A stretch of DNA of 5,774 bases from Spongiibacteraceae bacterium (GTDB taxonomy: Bacteria; Pseudomonadota; Gammaproteobacteria; Pseudomonadales; PIVM01). Numbering within the stretch: the stretch's first letter is position 1; the number at the start of each line of letters is the position of its first letter. Shown piece after piece: positions 3,661 through 5,774 of this stretch. A program made the translations under genes and the position numbers. The stretch is from contig JAUXDF010000224.1 in assembly GCA_030618505.1 (NCBI GenBank), positions 1 through 5,774 of the forward strand, read 5' to 3'. Under the pieces are notes generated by a model that saw only the letters and a list, made by a program, of their open reading frames with translations, made no database searches and was not told the origin of the DNA.

Positions 3661-5754
3661 CTACATCGAAGCCTCAATGCTCAGATAAACCGATCGGGGT
3701 TCGCCGACAAAATATCGGTCTCCCTGAAAAGACGTGTAATCTGCTCGCTCGGCATAGTCTTCATCGCTCAGATTGGTGACACGTAGTGCCGCACTGAAAT
3801 TTTCACTGATTTGCTGGCTGAAACGCAGATTAAAAATATCATGGCCCTCATAGCGGTGCAGGTTGTCGGGGTCAGTATAATACCTGCCCATATGCACCCA
3901 TTCCAATTCGGCGCGACTAGCGGAGCTGTAGTTCCACCCCAGTTGTGCACTGCCATAATGGCGCGGGGCGGTGTCGATATCGTTGCCTTTGAGTTTATAG
4001 CCCGCATCGGGATCGGCTTCTCTTAAATCAATATCGTTGTTGTAGGTGTGCTTGGCATAGGTCAGGTAGGTGGCAACATCAAAGTTGTGTGGTAGCTGAT
4101 AGCTGAGTTCCAGCTCGATACCCTGGTGTTTTGTTTTACCGCCATTCACATTTTTGCGAGCGCTGTCCTGGAAGATGACATTCTTTTTCTCCATCGTATA
4201 GACCGTCAGCTCATAGTAAAGCGCTTCAAAGCTGTGGCGTGTACCCAGCTCGAAAGCGTTGAGCCTCACTGGATCAAGGTCGGTAGACATATTGCCTTCC
4301 TGCAAGCGAAACAGCTCTGTTGCCTGTGGTGCGCGATGCCCCTGAGAGATATTGGCAAACACCGATTGTTGATTGCTTATATGGGTAATCAGCCCCAGGT
4401 TGGGTGACCAGGTGCCAAAGCTCTCTTGGGTGTCCGCAGGGCGTGAGTAACGACACTCATCGGCGGGCAGGCTGTCATCGCAAGCTGAACCATTACTGAG
4501 CTTGTTGCTGTAATCATAGGCGGTGTGCTCAAAGCGAAGCCCCAAACTCAGTTCTGTTTGATCGGAGGTGTCCCAATACAGTTGTGCAAATGTTGCTATG
4601 ACATTGGCGTCCACATCGTAATCATAATGAGTGCCCGCAGGAAAGCTGTCTTTAAAGCCGGGTTTTGCCTGGGTTTCTTTCAGGTAGGCATCGGTGTTTT
4701 CGATATCAAATCCGGTACTCCAGCGATGGCCTCTGCCTGTATCGTGATAAAACGCACTTTGCAGGCCGATACTGCTGTGACCATTTTCTTCAACGGGGTC
4801 ACCCGGCATCCAGTGCATCATAAATTCCATATCGTTATCGCGCAGGTAAGGTGTGACAACCAGGCGGCTGTCGTCACTGGCTTGATAAGTGATACGGCTT
4901 TGGAGGTGTAATGATGCGGATTCACGATAAGCTTCCGGTTCGGGGTTGGTTTTTTTCAGGTCATCATCTTTATAAGCATCTTTACCAGTAATATAACCGG
5001 CTGTTTGCTGATCCAGGTCCGTTGTCCTGATAATGCTGCTGACCTTAATTTGCTCGCCATGGTAGTCATGCCGCAGGTTAAGTTTTTGTTGATCAAAACC
5101 AGAATCGTCTTTATAACCATCATCGCGGGCATTGTTGTAGTTAATGATAAAACCGTGTTGATCAAAACGATTACCGTAGCTTAATTTCGCGCGTCGATAG
5201 CCGTGGGGGCCACCCTCGAGAGCCAGTCCCGCTTGTTGTTGTTCGGGGGAGCTTTGGCTGATGACATTAACGATGCCATGCATGGCATCGGAGCCATAAA
5301 GGGCATTACCTGGGCCACGAATCACTTCGATTTTTTCAGCCTGTTCGCTATTGGCCGCAAACAGCTGGTTAGCATTGCAAAATCCCATTGCTCTCAGTGG
5401 AATGCTGTCCTCAGACATCAAAAATTCACCACAACTACCGGCACCAGTAAAAACCGGAGAGCGAATGGCTGTTAAGTGCTCCTGTCCATTACCCCGGCTG
5501 ATCCAGGTGCCAGGAGATCGTTGCATGATTTCACTGATGTGGGTATGGGAAACCAGATTAAGGCTTTGTGTGTTGATAATCGCAATATTGCCGGTATAGT
5601 TTTGCAGCGAGCTGGGGTTGCGGGTGCCGGTAACAATAACGACTTCCTGGTTTGTACTTTGCTGTTTTACCGGCTCTTGCGGGTCAGTTGCTGCATAGAC
5701 TGTGCTGAGAGGCAGGATCATAAAGGGAAGTAATAAATGGCCTTTTTTTGTCAT
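3661..5754 (-). CDS. TonB-dependent outer-membrane receptor
   Basis: An outer-membrane barrel that takes up a scarce ligand using energy passed on by TonB-ExbBD; siderophores, haem and cobalamin are typical family substrates, but the substrate here cannot be read from the sequence. The 697 residues are a normal length. A signal peptide covers about 1-21 (TKKGH, hydrophobic core, cut near VYA). A TonB box-like EVVIVTGTR follows at 37-45. The plug domain (about 50-168) ends with the characteristic EKIEVIRGPGNALYGSDAMHG and IVNVIS. The rest is the 22-strand barrel, with NLSDEDYAERADY and RYFVGEPRSVYLSIE near the end. Cys108/Cys126 in the plug and Cys425/Cys434 in a barrel loop suggest two disulfides. 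The last residues are EASM rather than an aromatic. The start ATG at 5754 has only GAGA upstream. The promoter, and any Fur site, is beyond the window edge. Confidence 0.95.
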   Translation of the reverse strand: MTKKGHLLLPFMILPLSTVYAATDPQEPVKQQSTNQEVVIVTGTRNPSSLQNYTGNIAIINTQSLNLVSHTHISEIMQRSPGTWISRGNGQEHLTAIRSPVFTGAGSCGEFLMSEDSIPLRAMGFCNANQLFAANSEQAEKIEVIRGPGNALYGSDAMHGIVNVISQSSPEQQQAGLALEGGPHGYRRAKLSYGNRFDQHGFIINYNNARDDGYKDDSGFDQQKLNLRHDYHGEQIKVSSIIRTTDLDQQTAGYITGKDAYKDDDLKKTNPEPEAYRESASLHLQSRITYQASDDSRLVVTPYLRDNDMEFMMHWMPGDPVEENGHSSIGLQSAFYHDTGRGHRWSTGFDIENTDAYLKETQAKPGFKDSFPAGTHYDYDVDANVIATFAQLYWDTSDQTELSLGLRFEHTAYDYSNKLSNGSACDDSLPADECRYSRPADTQESFGTWSPNLGLITHISNQQSVFANISQGHRAPQATELFRLQEGNMSTDLDPVRLNAFELGTRHSFEALYYELTVYTMEKKNVIFQDSARKNVNGGKTKHQGIELELSYQLPHNFDVATYLTYAKHTYNNDIDLREADPDAGYKLKGNDIDTAPRHYGSAQLGWNYSSASRAELEWVHMGRYYTDPDNLHRYEGHDIFNLRFSQQISENFSAALRVTNLSDEDYAERADYTSFQGDRYFVGEPRSVYLSIEASM

Positions 5755-5774
5755 TATATATATCTCAATTTCCA

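Noticed and set aside
3458..3786. Short plus-strand frames between the membrane protein and the receptor end
   Set aside because: They run through the terminator, the BIME-like hairpins and the antisense of the receptor 3' end; none shows protein-like features.
4525..4911. 128-codon open frame on the plus strand inside the receptor gene
   Set aside because: It lies wholly antisense to a well-supported 697-residue receptor and has no ribosome site or family features. The same holds for the other plus-strand frames between 3811 and 5733.
5755..5774. Fur box upstream of the receptor
   Set aside because: Only 20 bases of the upstream region are present and they do not match a GATAAT-type Fur site, so iron regulation can be neither claimed nor excluded.

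Overview
The window looks like a piece of chromosome from a gammaproteobacterium, moderately AT-rich and probably free-living or marine. The basis is the tryptophanyl-tRNA synthetase sequence type (GITTTGTPHLGNY near the N-terminus), an outer-membrane TonB-dependent receptor that requires a Gram-negative envelope, and REP/BIME-like palindromes of a kind common in that class. The genus cannot be told from the sequence.

Layout from left to right. Positions 1-172 hold a possible C-terminal tail of an upstream gene and the trpS leader. trpS (173-1183, +) is complete and ordinary. Positions 1184-1368 are non-coding, with a weak terminator and a widely spaced 11-bp inverted repeat. On the minus strand, a HigB-like RelE-superfamily toxin (2083-1748) comes first and an XRE-type antitoxin (1677-1369) second, separated by a 70-bp AT-rich gap that may carry an antitoxin promoter. 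Positions 2084-2902 contain no intact gene of ordinary size. They hold a pair of REP-like hairpins in inverted orientation, a decayed C-terminal fragment of a TonB-dependent receptor, and the leader of the next gene with a possible 17-residue ORF. A two-helix membrane protein of unknown function (2903-3421, +) is followed by a terminator and a second, unrelated BIME-like repeat pair. The rest is a complete TonB-dependent receptor of 697 residues on the minus strand (5754-3661), whose promoter lies outside the window.

The genes do not form one pathway. The central part (about 1190-3660) reads as an accessory patch between trpS and the receptor gene: a toxin-antitoxin module, repeats, a receptor relic and a lineage-type membrane protein. 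The most informative observation is that the relic at 2356-2699 is a diverged paralogue of the receptor downstream (71% nucleotide identity over 117 ungapped bases, counted by hand). The locus therefore once had two related receptors, or received a second one, and one was lost by deletion. I see no strong evidence for a wholly new multi-gene system. The candidates worth testing are the toxin-antitoxin operators, the leader ORF and the uncharacterised membrane protein.
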